Shown here piece by piece: positions 15,888 through 24,481 of a DNA stretch of 33,799 nucleotides. The notes under the pieces were generated by a model that was not told the DNA's origin, did no database searches, and saw only the letters and a program-made list of their open reading frames with translations. Position 1 is the stretch's first letter, and each line of letters opens with the position of its first letter. This DNA is from Candidatus Colwelliibacteriota bacterium (GTDB lineage: Bacteria > Patescibacteriota > Minisyncoccia > UBA6257 > Colwellbacteraceae). The stretch covers positions 1 through 33,799 of the forward strand of contig JACOXB010000009.1 in assembly GCA_016176505.1 (NCBI GenBank), read 5' to 3'. The position numbers and the translations under genes were made by a program.

Positions 15888-18274
15888 AAAAAAGAGAAAT
15901 AACTTCCGAACTTCGCGAGTCCTACTTGGATTACGCGATGTCAGTTATTGTCGGCCGGGCCCTGCCTGATGTTCGAGACGGCTTAAAGCCGGTTCACCGC
16001 CGAATTTTGTGGTCAATGCAGGAACTGGGCTTGACCCCAGGAGCCAAGTTTATGAAATGCGCCCGGATTGTGGGAGAAGCCTTGGGGAAATACCATCCCC
16101 ATGGCGACATGGCAGTTTACGATGCCTTGGTCAGAATGGCTCAGCCATTTTCCCTCCGTTATCCCCTGATCGCGAGTCAAGGAAATTTCGGCAGTATTGA
16201 TGGTGATTCAGCCGCGGCCCAGCGTTATACCGAGGCCAAACTTTCGCGGATCGCCGAGGCCCTGCTTTTAGATATTGATAAAGAAACTGTTGATTTTGTC
16301 CCGAACTACAGCGGTGATCGCAAAGAGCCGACGGTGCTCCCGGCTAAAGCGCCGAACCTTTTAATCAATGGCGCCGACGGCATTGCGGTTGGTATGGCCA
16401 CTAAAATCCCGCCTCACAACTTAGGTGAAGTGGTTCTAGCCGCGGCTCACTTAATTGATAACCCCCGGGCCACTTCGCCGGAACTAATGGAGTTTATTAA
16501 GGGTCCGGACTTCCCAACCGGTGGCATGATTTATGACCGGAAAAATATCATCGAGGCTTATTCAACTGGTCGCGGCAGTATCTCGACTAGGGGCACAGCT
16601 GAGATTGAAGAGCAAAGAATCGTGATTACCGAAATCCCCTATCAGGTCAACCGGTCCGAGTTAATGATAAAAATCGCTGAGCTGGTTCAAGCGAAAAAGA
16701 TTGAAGGCGTGCGAGGTATCCGGGATGAGCTTGATAAAGAAGGACTCCGGATTGTGATTGAGCTAAAAAACGAGGCTGTGCCTCAGAAAATTTTAAACCA
16801 GCTTTTTAAATATACTGATCTGCAAAAAGATTTTCACTTAAATATGGTGGCTTTGGCCGAGGGGCTTCAGCCCCAGACTATGTCGGTTAGAGATGTTCTC
16901 ACCGGTTTTGTTGAGCACCGAAAGCAAGTTGTTACCCGCCGCAGCCAGTTCGAGCTAAAAAGGGCCCAAGAACGAGCCCATATTTTAGAAGGTCTAGCCA
17001 AGGCCCTTGATGCGATCGATAAGGTGATTAATACGATTAAAAAATCAGCTGACAGGTCCTCGGCTCATGCGAATTTAGTAAAACAATTTAAACTGAGCGA
17101 CCGTCAGGCTGAGGCGATTTTAGATATGCGGCTTGCGACCCTCGCAGCCCTCGAGCGGAAAAAAATTGAAGACGAGCTAAAAGAGAAAAAGAAATTAATT
17201 AAAGACTTAACGCTGCTTCTCGCAAGTCCGGCGAAGATCCTCGGCGTGATTAAAGACGAACTACTTGAGTTAAAAGAACAGTTCGGCGATCTGCGGCGAA
17301 CCAAAGTGGTATCTCGTGGGCTCCAGGAATTTCGAGCCGAGGACATGGTGGCCCAAGAAGAGGCGATTATCACTATGTCATCTGACGGTTATATCAAACG
17401 TTTGCCGCCGGCGAGTTTCAAGCTTCAGCGTCGCGGCGGCAAAGGCCTGAAGGGCGGCACTTTAAATGAGGCTGATGTTTTAGCCCACTTTATCGGCACG
17501 AGGACCCATGATGACATACTATTCTTCACTGACAAGGGCCGGGTTTTTCAAACTAAGGTCTATGAGATTCCAGCCGGAACCCGGATCGGCAAGGGCCGGG
17601 CCATTCATAACTTTCTAGAGATTCCAGCGAACGAAAAAGTAACTACTGTTTTGAGCTATGGCGAAGAAGATAAGGGAAAATACCTAGTGCTTGCGACTGC
17701 GAAGGGATTAGTTAAAAAAGTAGGGCTTGATAAGTTGGCTAATGTGAGAAGGAGCGGCTTAATTGTTTTAAAACTTAACCCTGGCGACACTTTGGCCTGG
17801 GCAAAACTGGCCGGTAAAGGCGAAGAAGTGATGATCACGACCGCTCTTGGCCGGGCTATCCGCTTTAAGGTTAGTGAAATTCGGGAAATGGGAAGGACCG
17901 CGGCTGGGGTTCGGGGTATTAATCTAAAAAAAGATGACAAAGTCAGCTCTTTTGAAGTAATCGATCCGAAAAAGGCGATGGACCTCCTTGTGGTCATGGC
18001 CCACGGCTACGCCAAACGAACTCCGCTTAAAAGTTATAAACTTCAGCGCCGGGGCGGCATGGGGATTTTAACTGCTAAAGTGACAAAAAAGACCGGAAAC
18101 GTTGTTTCCTCCCGTGTTATAATTGAAGAAACTGAACTTCTGGCTGTTTCGGCCAAAGGTCAGATTTTAAGAACTGATGTGAAAAGCATACGCAAGGCCG
18201 GTCGAGCCACTCAAGGCGTCCGAATTATGAAGCTCGCGGCCGGCGATGAAATTGCGGGTGCTGTCTGCCTTTGA
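15869..18274 (+). CDS. gyrA: DNA gyrase subunit A
   Basis: [46 protein letters not shown] catalytic Tyr; QRRGGKG GyrA-box. Confidence 0.96.
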   Translation: MAEPKIEKREITSELRESYLDYAMSVIVGRALPDVRDGLKPVHRRILWSMQELGLTPGAKFMKCARIVGEALGKYHPHGDMAVYDALVRMAQPFSLRYPLIASQGNFGSIDGDSAAAQRYTEAKLSRIAEALLLDIDKETVDFVPNYSGDRKEPTVLPAKAPNLLINGADGIAVGMATKIPPHNLGEVVLAAAHLIDNPRATSPELMEFIKGPDFPTGGMIYDRKNIIEAYSTGRGSISTRGTAEIEEQRIVITEIPYQVNRSELMIKIAELVQAKKIEGVRGIRDELDKEGLRIVIELKNEAVPQKILNQLFKYTDLQKDFHLNMVALAEGLQPQTMSVRDVLTGFVEHRKQVVTRRSQFELKRAQERAHILEGLAKALDAIDKVINTIKKSADRSSAHANLVKQFKLSDRQAEAILDMRLATLAALERKKIEDELKEKKKLIKDLTLLLASPAKILGVIKDELLELKEQFGDLRRTKVVSRGLQEFRAEDMVAQEEAIITMSSDGYIKRLPPASFKLQRRGGKGLKGGTLNEADVLAHFIGTRTHDDILFFTDKGRVFQTKVYEIPAGTRIGKGRAIHNFLEIPANEKVTTVLSYGEEDKGKYLVLATAKGLVKKVGLDKLANVRRSGLIVLKLNPGDTLAWAKLAGKGEEVMITTALGRAIRFKVSEIREMGRTAAGVRGINLKKDDKVSSFEVIDPKKAMDLLVVMAHGYAKRTPLKSYKLQRRGGMGILTAKVTKKTGNVVSSRVIIEETELLAVSAKGQILRTDVKSIRKAGRATQGVRIMKLAAGDEIAGAVCL

Positions 18275-19554
18275 TGCCCCAGCTTAACCGAAAACAAATT
18301 ATTATTCTCGGCGCTATCGGCCTTGCGGTTATTATTGTTCTTTTAATTCTGATTGGGATTCTGCCTGGTCGCCGGAGTGGAAGCGAAGTCTCGCTCGAAC
18401 TCTGGGGCATAGATGATAAAGATGCCTGGAAATCTGTTATTAATAATTTTGAGCAGCTTTATCCCGAGGTCAGCGTTAACTATACCGAGGTTACCCCCGG
18501 TTCTTATGAGGAGGAGCTTTTAAATGCTTTGGCGGCCGGTCGAGGCCCAGATGTTTTTATGTTTAAAAGTACCTGGCTTCTAAAGCATCGAAATAAAATT
18601 TACCCAGCCCAAACTAGTAAAATTAGCCCCGAGACAGTTTCAAGCCTCTTTCCCCAAGTAGTAGAGGACGATTTTATTGCTGATAATCGCGTTTACGCCC
18701 TACCCCTCTCGGTTGATACTTTGGCTATTGTTTACAACCGGGATATTTTTGATGGTCGGGGTCTAGCCCTTCCGCCCAAGACCTGGAGTGAATTTGAGGC
18801 TGCTGTTTCGAAGCTCCGGACTTTCACCGGTGGTAATTTAATTTCTTCTGGCGCTTCGCTTGGCGCAAGTTCAGGCACTGTTCCGAATGCACCAGATATT
18901 TTAAGCCTCCTCTTATTAGAGCGAGACATCTTAACAATTGACGTTGACTCGGATCGAGTTGATTTAACAAGTCAAACTGCGGAAGAGGCATTACGTTTCT
19001 ATCTTAAATTTGCTGACCCCGAGTCCTCTGTTTACGCCTGGAATAATAGTTTCGGTAATTCGATCGAGGCTTTAGCGAGTGAAAAAACAGCCATGGTTTT
19101 TGCCTATAGTGATGAAATTCCGGAAATCAGGGAGCGCAATCCTCAAATCGATTTAGGTATTAGTGCGGCGCCGCAATTCAATCTTTCGAATTCGGTTAAC
19201 TACGCTAAATATTGGGGGTTAGCAGTTTCGGCTACTTCGGTTCAGACTACGAGGGAGGCAGCTTGGGATTTTGTAATTTTTGCCACTACCGATGGCGCGA
19301 GCGCCACAAGTTACGCGAGCACCACCCGGCGTCCGCCAGCCCTGCGCTTTCTAATTAATCAAATTTCAGGTGATTCAGAACTGGGGGTTTTCGCGGCTCA
19401 GGCCTTGACGGCTAAGAGCTGGCGTCAGCCTGACGAAGGTTTAGTTAGGATAATATTTGATAAGATGATAAGGGATGCTTCGAGCGGCGAGCTCGAACTG
19501 GGGCTGGCGCTCGAACGGGCCGAGGTTGAGATAAACGCCCTGCTTAGAAAATGA
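18274..19554 (+). CDS. Extracellular solute-binding protein (ABC sugar-type)
   Basis: N-terminal TM, SLELWGIDDKDAWKSVINNFEQLYPEVSVNYTEV..., AAGRGPDVFMF; overlaps gyrA stop (TGATG). Confidence 0.85.
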   Translation: MPQLNRKQIIILGAIGLAVIIVLLILIGILPGRRSGSEVSLELWGIDDKDAWKSVINNFEQLYPEVSVNYTEVTPGSYEEELLNALAAGRGPDVFMFKSTWLLKHRNKIYPAQTSKISPETVSSLFPQVVEDDFIADNRVYALPLSVDTLAIVYNRDIFDGRGLALPPKTWSEFEAAVSKLRTFTGGNLISSGASLGASSGTVPNAPDILSLLLLERDILTIDVDSDRVDLTSQTAEEALRFYLKFADPESSVYAWNNSFGNSIEALASEKTAMVFAYSDEIPEIRERNPQIDLGISAAPQFNLSNSVNYAKYWGLAVSATSVQTTREAAWDFVIFATTDGASATSYASTTRRPPALRFLINQISGDSELGVFAAQALTAKSWRQPDEGLVRIIFDKMIRDASSGELELGLALERAEVEINALLRK

Positions 19555-19916
19555 TTCATTCTCTAAAAATGGATTCGATATACTCACCACAAGTAGTCCA
19601 GGCAGCTGGGCTTGTGCCTTGCGAAGGCACTGAATGCACTGGTGATGATCTGCTTCAGCTCGGAGCTAATATTTTTGGTTTTATGATTGACGCCGCTTTT
19701 ATCTTGGCCGTTCTTTTTATAATGATCGGCGGCGTCATGATGCTTTTGGGCGGGGCTTCGCCAAATCTATTGGCTCGGGGTAAAAAAACCATTACCGCGG
19801 CCGTGGTCGGTCTTGCGATCGTCTTAGTCGCTTGGGTTTTAGTGAATACTCTTATCACTGCTTTTACTGACTGCACTGGTGAATGGTGGCAGTTTGATAA
19901 CCTCGAATGCGGCTAA
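19551..19916 (+). CDS. TrbC/VirB2-like small membrane protein 1
   Basis: Two TM segments around a short basic loop: FIMIGGVMMLLGGASPNLLARGKKTITAAVVGLAIVLVAW. Confidence 0.75.
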   Translation: MIHSLKMDSIYSPQVVQAAGLVPCEGTECTGDDLLQLGANIFGFMIDAAFILAVLFIMIGGVMMLLGGASPNLLARGKKTITAAVVGLAIVLVAWVLVNTLITAFTDCTGEWWQFDNLECG

Positions 19917-19936
19917 ATTATGTTAAAATTTAAGCA

Positions 19937-20374
19937 ATGCTTGGTTTGGTCTGGGGCATAAGGTCTGTCTTGGCCGAGAATGGCGGTGGTACTGGCGGAG
20001 GTCAGGGTGGTGGTACTGGTGGAGAAAAAATAAAACTCGAGAATCCGCTTGAGGTCGGCAGCGTTGAAGAGGTTCTTGATACGATCGCCGGTTTTCTCTT
20101 TACTATTTCAATTCCCCTTTTAACCGTAATGATTTTGCTCGGCGGCTTTTTTATCCTAACCGCGGCCGGTAATCCCCAAAGGCTGCAAAAAGGAAAACAA
20201 ATTATTGTCTGGGGAATAATTGGTTTTGTTATTATCCTTTTGGCCGGCGGAGTAAGCACGTTGGTTTCAAATATTCTAGGCAGTGATGAAAGTGGGGGAT
20301 CGTCCTTCTGCTACGAAGAATGCCTTGAGGAGGGCAATACTCCTTCGGAATGTAGAGGACTGCCGTCTTGTTAA
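19937..20374 (+). CDS. TrbC/VirB2-like small membrane protein 2, Gly-rich N-terminus
   Basis: GGTGGGQGGGTGGE followed by LGGFFILTAAGNPQRLQKGKQIIVWGIIGFVIILLAGG. Confidence 0.75.
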   Translation: MLGLVWGIRSVLAENGGGTGGGQGGGTGGEKIKLENPLEVGSVEEVLDTIAGFLFTISIPLLTVMILLGGFFILTAAGNPQRLQKGKQIIVWGIIGFVIILLAGGVSTLVSNILGSDESGGSSFCYEECLEEGNTPSECRGLPSC

Positions 20375-20443
20375 CTTCCGGGGGTGACTTTTTACGAAAA
20401 ACGTGTTAGTCTTAAAGAAATAAAAGGTCGGAGCTTAAAAAGA

Positions 20444-20791
20444 CAGATGTGGAGAATTAAATATCACCTTTCGAAATTAGCTGTTTTGCCCGCTGTGGCG
20501 CTGGCCGCGACCGATTTTGAAGAACCTCCGGCTCCAGTCACTGGACCAAGTGACATTGTAGATATAATCGAAACCGTGGCTGGGTGGATGTTCGGCATTC
20601 TTATTGCCTTGGCCGTCGTTTTCCTTCTCTACGCCGCATTCCTTTACCTAATGTCAGCTGGCGATCAGACTAAAACTGCCAAAGCTAAAAACGTCCTGAT
20701 TTATGCCATTTGGGCTTTAGTGATTGCGGTTCTAGCCGGTGGCGTGGCGGTCTTTGTTAAAGACTTCCTCCTCAAGCAGCCCCGCTCTTAA
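20444..20791 (+). CDS. TrbC/VirB2-like small membrane protein 3
   Basis: Start re-assigned to MWRIKYHLSK; LYAAFLYLMSAGDQTKTAKAKNVLIYAIWALVIAVLAGG. Confidence 0.7.
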   Translation, partial: QMWRIKYHLSKLAVLPAVALAATDFEEPPAPVTGPSDIVDIIETVAGWMFGILIALAVVFLLYAAFLYLMSAGDQTKTAKAKNVLIYAIWALVIAVLAGGVAVFVKDFLLKQPRS

Positions 20792-20809
20792 AGCGCAGCG
20801 ATTCTAAAT

Positions 20810-20848
20810 AAAAAAACGTGAAGGGCCTTGTCTTGCGACAAGGCCCTT
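20810..20848 (-). terminator. Terminator of GC-rich cassette 5
   Basis: Minus strand AAGGGCCTTGTC-GCAA-GACAAGGCCCTT-CACGTTTTTTT; may also stop the plus-strand operon. Confidence 0.9.
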
Positions 20849-20870
20849 TGCGTCTCACCCCCCTTCTTCT

Positions 20871-21326
20871 TTACTGCGGACAAGTTCTGCCCTCGGCGCC
20901 CATGGTGTTCGCCAAGGTGCCGGGTGGGTAGATCCAGAGCTTGACCGTTTCGCCAGCTGGGCCGGCGAACCGGAGCTGGCCTCTCACGACTCCCAACCAG
21001 TCGTTGATGGAGCATCGAGCTCCACCAGCGAGCCTGACCAGGGTCTGGTCTGGGCCCTGGAGAGCGAAGTCCCAGTTGTATGGAACGTTCTCCCCGATCG
21101 AGACCGGTCGGCTCCACTGGTCGAAGCCGCGGAGCTCGACCGTGGCTTTCAGCTCGCCCTCGGTTTCTTCCGCCGCTTCGGCTCGCGTCCCCTTGGGGAG
21201 CTTGTCAGCGTACATCGCGAGGCCGATCGCGGCGGGGATGAGGGCAAGAACGACCACCCACTTCCACGCCTTCTTCGGCACGGACCCGAGTGTCGTCTCG
21301 GGCCTCTTCTCGGTATCAGCCGCCAT
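20871..21326 (-). CDS. Single-TM hypothetical protein (cassette 5)
   Basis: Start re-assigned to MAADTEKRPETTLG after GGAGGAGGTGG; one TM then an extracytoplasmic domain; TGATG overlap with upstream SPFH gene. Confidence 0.75.
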   Translation of the reverse strand: MAADTEKRPETTLGSVPKKAWKWVVVLALIPAAIGLAMYADKLPKGTRAEAAEETEGELKATVELRGFDQWSRPVSIGENVPYNWDFALQGPDQTLVRLAGGARCSINDWLGVVRGQLRFAGPAGETVKLWIYPPGTLANTMGAEGRTCPQ

Positions 21327-22312
21327 CAGATCCACCTCCTCCACCACGGTCTCCTCATCGGTCGGCCACCGCGGCCACCCAAGACGCTACCAACGATACC
21401 GGTGATCATATCCCTCGTTTCCGGAGACACGTTCAACCGGTTCTCGCTGATGGTCTGGATGATCTTCTTGCGCTCTGTCTGGATGATGCGCATGGCCTCT
21501 TCGTTCGAGAAGCCACGCGCATTGAGGGCGGCCACCCTAGCTGCGATGTGTTCGAGCTCGATGGTCTCGGCCGCTCGCTCCCGTTCCTCGATGGCCGCCT
21601 TCTCGGCGGCCTCGGCGAGTGCCCCCAGGACTTTCATCTCACCGACGTTCACTCGGTTGATGACGACCCCGAGAGCAACGCTCGCGAGCGTCCCGTTTCC
21701 GGCCCTCATCAGAGCGATTTCGGCCGGATCGAGTGGCGTCAGGACATCTCGTCCCGACAGAGTGTTGATCACGATCTGGAGCGCCTCGCCTCTAGCCCGG
21801 AGCGCCTCTTCCCAGTTCTGTGGGCCGTAGGCTCGGGTGATAGCCCACTCACGGATCGCCTCGCCGACGGCATCGGTGAGGATGTTATTGACCCCACTCT
21901 CACCGCCAGAGTTCAAGTAGGCGATGAGGTTACTCGGCGTGTAGGTCACCGAGACCGGCACGCTGAGCTCGGCGAGGTCTGGGGTTCGAACATCCTCAGG
22001 CGCGAGGTCCAAGTTCTTCCGGACCACGTTCACGAGGATGACCCCGTACACCCAGGGGAAGAACGGCAGGAATCGCCACCCTTCCTCAAGGACGATGTTC
22101 TGCCTTCGACCGAGGAACGTCAGCGCTCCTCGATGCGGCGGGTCGGCTGGGATTTTCTTCAGCCCCTGAAGGACGTAGAGTCCGGTCAGGAGCAGAAGGG
22201 TCGAGATCCCGAACCAGAGGTTCCGACTCCAAGCCCCGGCATTCAGGGCGAGGAGAACGATGATTGCTCCGGTAACCGTGTTAACCATCCCTCTTCTCGT
22301 CACTTCAGTCAC
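21326..22312 (-). CDS. SPFH/Band 7 (prohibitin-like) membrane protein (cassette 5)
   Basis: Two N-terminal TM segments, ...GLKKIPADPPHRGALTFLGRRQNIVLEEGWRFLPFFPW...; Glu/Ala coiled coil EAAEKAAIEERERAAETIELEHIAARVAAL. Start may be 22303. Confidence 0.82.
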   Translation of the reverse strand: MTEVTRRGMVNTVTGAIIVLLALNAGAWSRNLWFGISTLLLLTGLYVLQGLKKIPADPPHRGALTFLGRRQNIVLEEGWRFLPFFPWVYGVILVNVVRKNLDLAPEDVRTPDLAELSVPVSVTYTPSNLIAYLNSGGESGVNNILTDAVGEAIREWAITRAYGPQNWEEALRARGEALQIVINTLSGRDVLTPLDPAEIALMRAGNGTLASVALGVVINRVNVGEMKVLGALAEAAEKAAIEERERAAETIELEHIAARVAALNARGFSNEEAMRIIQTERKKIIQTISENRLNVSPETRDMITGIVGSVLGGRGGRPMRRPWWRRWI

Positions 22313-22397
22313 CTCTACTTTCCGTATATTGGGAGGTTGTTTTATGTTCAGGTACTGCTGCTTTTCGGGTCTCCCTTGTCCCCGAAAATACCCCTTA

Positions 22398-22426
22398 TCT
22401 ATACACTATTTTTCCTCGTTTGTCAA
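22398..22426 (-). promoter_or_regulatory. Promoter of cassette 5
   Basis: Minus strand TTGACA-N17-TATAGA. Confidence 0.8.
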
Positions 22427-22447
22427 TGAGCTTATAAATTGTATACT
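22420..22447 (+). promoter_or_regulatory. Promoter of tRNA-Leu
   Basis: TTGTCA-N16-TATACT; its -35 overlaps the -35 of the divergent cassette 5 promoter. Confidence 0.65.
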
Positions 22448-22462
22448 AGATACTGTTTTATA

Positions 22463-22544
22463 GCCCCCGTGGCGGAACTGGTAGACGCGCATGGTTTAGG
22501 ACCATGTCTCGAAAGAGGTAGGGGTTCAAATCCTCTCGGGGGCA
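22463..22544 (+). tRNA. tRNA-Leu(UAG)
   Basis: gcccccg/cgggggc acceptor, CATGG-TTTAGGA-CCATG anticodon arm, long variable region, GTTCAAATC T-loop. Confidence 0.95.
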
Positions 22545-22695
22545 CATCAAAAATCTGAGTGGGAGTTTTCCCGATTTGTCTCCGATGAAATTGGAGTTAC
22601 AAATCGCAATCCGCCGAAGTTCGCCAGGGGCGAACGAAGGCGGACGAGTCTCTCCCTGCCTCGAAGTAAAATTAACGAGCCCCGTCCTCGTTAAT

Positions 22696-22731
22696 AAAAA
22701 ACAAGAAGCCCTGTCCGGGAAGGGCTTCTTG
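22696..22731 (-). terminator. Terminator of GC-rich cassette 6
   Basis: Minus strand CAAGAAGCCCT-tcccggac-AGGGCTTCTTG-TTTTTT. Confidence 0.9.
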
Positions 22732-22752
22732 CCGCCCGGGCAGGGCTAGGGT

Positions 22753-24111
22753 TCAATCACAAGCGAAGGTTGGACGTTCGTCATTTACCCCCTCGTATAG
22801 GTAGTAACATGCCATCACCAGTGCATTCGTAGCTGGATTTAGCTTGAGGATCCCGAACCCGTAGGGGAGCTTGCGCTCTTCGAATCCGCCAGTACCGCTC
22901 GTGCCGGGTGACAGAGCAAGGACCGATCCCCGCTCTTCTACTACGGGTTCATTGGTATGGCCCCAAAGGAAGATCAGGGGCAGGCCGTTTTCCTCAGCGT
23001 ACTCGGCAGCGCACTTCCCGATCTCAGGGTTGTGCACCATGAGGATATCGGGTTGATCGGTTGCCACCTGTTCCTTGATGGTTTGGCAGGCCGTAACGTA
23101 GGCTTCCGGATCGGCGGAGTTTGCGCTCGTCATCGCAGCCGGGTCGCTCGCGCCGAGGATGCTCACCCCAGTGATCTCGATCGTCTCGTTGTCGAGAAAT
23201 GTCACGTTGGGGTCGCCCTCCATCACTTCGATAGCCTTTGTGCTCTCGTGATTCCCAGCCACGATAAGGTGCGGCTGACTAAGGTCGGCCAGTCGCTCCC
23301 TTAGTTCGTTCGCCTCGAACGGGGTACCCCAACTCGTGAAGTCGCCAAGATCGAGTATCGCATCAACCTCGAGGTCTCGAGCGAAGTCTCGAGTCATAGC
23401 TACTCCGGTCGGGTTGTCGTGCAGGTCAGAGACGATCAGGAAATCAATCGTCTCTTCGGGGATCGTTGGTCTGACCGTGGTAGAGAGCGGGCCTTCGAAG
23501 TGCCGCAGTCTACTGGCGAGGTTGAGATTAATCTCCCCGTTTTCCCAGGCCCTCGCGAACTTCAGGAATGAGGCTAACGCCTCTTCCGGATTCTTAAACA
23601 ACGGCCCCGTATACCGGGAGTCGTTCAGTCCCGGCTTGAAAGTGCCAGCACTAACGAGTCCCAGGACCACGGCTAGAATTACTGGGGCAGCGCCGAGGCT
23701 CGCCATCCGGAAGAGCGGTGGTCTCTTCTTCGATGGGTCGAAGATCGTCGTTGGGGGAATACTTTCGCTGAACACCCAGACGACGAGGATGATACCAGCG
23801 AGGAGGAGGTGGTTGAGGTTCGCCCAGAACCACCGGATAAGACCACTCTTCACTTCTTCCGCGGATGGCAGTTCCTTGGTGTCCCCGTCAGGGACGAACC
23901 CAACCTCAATGTTGTATGGCGCTCGGTGCGCCTGCCAAGAGGCTTCGCCTCCTGGCCCGAGGTTCGGGAAGATTCTTCCACCATTCCATTCTGGGTCGAC
24001 CGTAACCGAGAGCTCGCCTCCAGAAGGAAGCGGAACTTTTACCGGCCTAGTCAGATCCCAGACGAGAGATGCGAAGATCAGGACGAGAACCAGTCGTGCC
24101 AAGCGCTGCAT
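22753..24111 (-). CDS. Membrane-anchored calcineurin-like metallophosphoesterase (cassette 6)
   Basis: Motifs SDLHDN, LDLGD, GNHES, WGHTN; N-terminal TM segments; SD TTAGGAGGCTGATTTAG-ATG. Confidence 0.9.
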   Translation of the reverse strand: MQRLARLVLVLIFASLVWDLTRPVKVPLPSGGELSVTVDPEWNGGRIFPNLGPGGEASWQAHRAPYNIEVGFVPDGDTKELPSAEEVKSGLIRWFWANLNHLLLAGIILVVWVFSESIPPTTIFDPSKKRPPLFRMASLGAAPVILAVVLGLVSAGTFKPGLNDSRYTGPLFKNPEEALASFLKFARAWENGEINLNLASRLRHFEGPLSTTVRPTIPEETIDFLIVSDLHDNPTGVAMTRDFARDLEVDAILDLGDFTSWGTPFEANELRERLADLSQPHLIVAGNHESTKAIEVMEGDPNVTFLDNETIEITGVSILGASDPAAMTSANSADPEAYVTACQTIKEQVATDQPDILMVHNPEIGKCAAEYAEENGLPLIFLWGHTNEPVVEERGSVLALSPGTSGTGGFEERKLPYGFGILKLNPATNALVMACYYLYEGVNDERPTFACD

Positions 24112-24179
24112 CTAAATCAGCCTCCTAATTGTCGGGGTACATCATTGCCAGGCGGCAATAAACTTAAATTAGCACATTC

Positions 24180-24208
24180 TTTACAATTCTTAAAAATCAA
24201 GCTAAGAT
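24180..24208 (+). promoter_or_regulatory. rpsO promoter, apparently leaderless
   Basis: TTTACA-N17-TAAGAT, 6 nt before GTG at 24215. Confidence 0.65.
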
Positions 24209-24214
24209 TCATTG

Positions 24215-24481
24215 GTGATTAAAACTAAAGTTAAAGAAAAAATTATTAAAGAGCATCAAGCTCACGAAAAAGATACGGGTTCGGCTCAGGTTCAAATTGC
24301 CGTCACGAGCAAGGAAATTGACGAGCTGACTCATCACCTAAAACGTCATCCGAAAGACAAGCATTCTCGCCGAGGCTTACTCGCCATGGTTAACAAAAGG
24401 CGGAAACTGCTTGCTTATCTTTCTGAAAACTCGCCCCGAAGCTACACCAACTTGGTGAAGAAACTCGGGCTTAAAAAATAA
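24215..24481 (+). CDS. rpsO: 30S ribosomal protein S15
   Basis: HEKDTGSAQVQIAVTSKEIDELTHHLKRHPKDKHSRRGLLAMVNKRRKLLAYL; GTG start preferred over the track's TTG at 24212. Confidence 0.96.
   Translation: MIKTKVKEKIIKEHQAHEKDTGSAQVQIAVTSKEIDELTHHLKRHPKDKHSRRGLLAMVNKRRKLLAYLSENSPRSYTNLVKKLGLKK

Noticed and set aside
21290-22429. 379-aa plus-strand ORF opposite the SPFH gene
   Set aside because: Antisense of a recognisable SPFH protein; composition typical of a high-GC shadow frame.
23336-24115. 259-aa plus-strand ORF opposite the metallophosphoesterase
   Set aside because: Antisense of a gene with all catalytic motifs intact.
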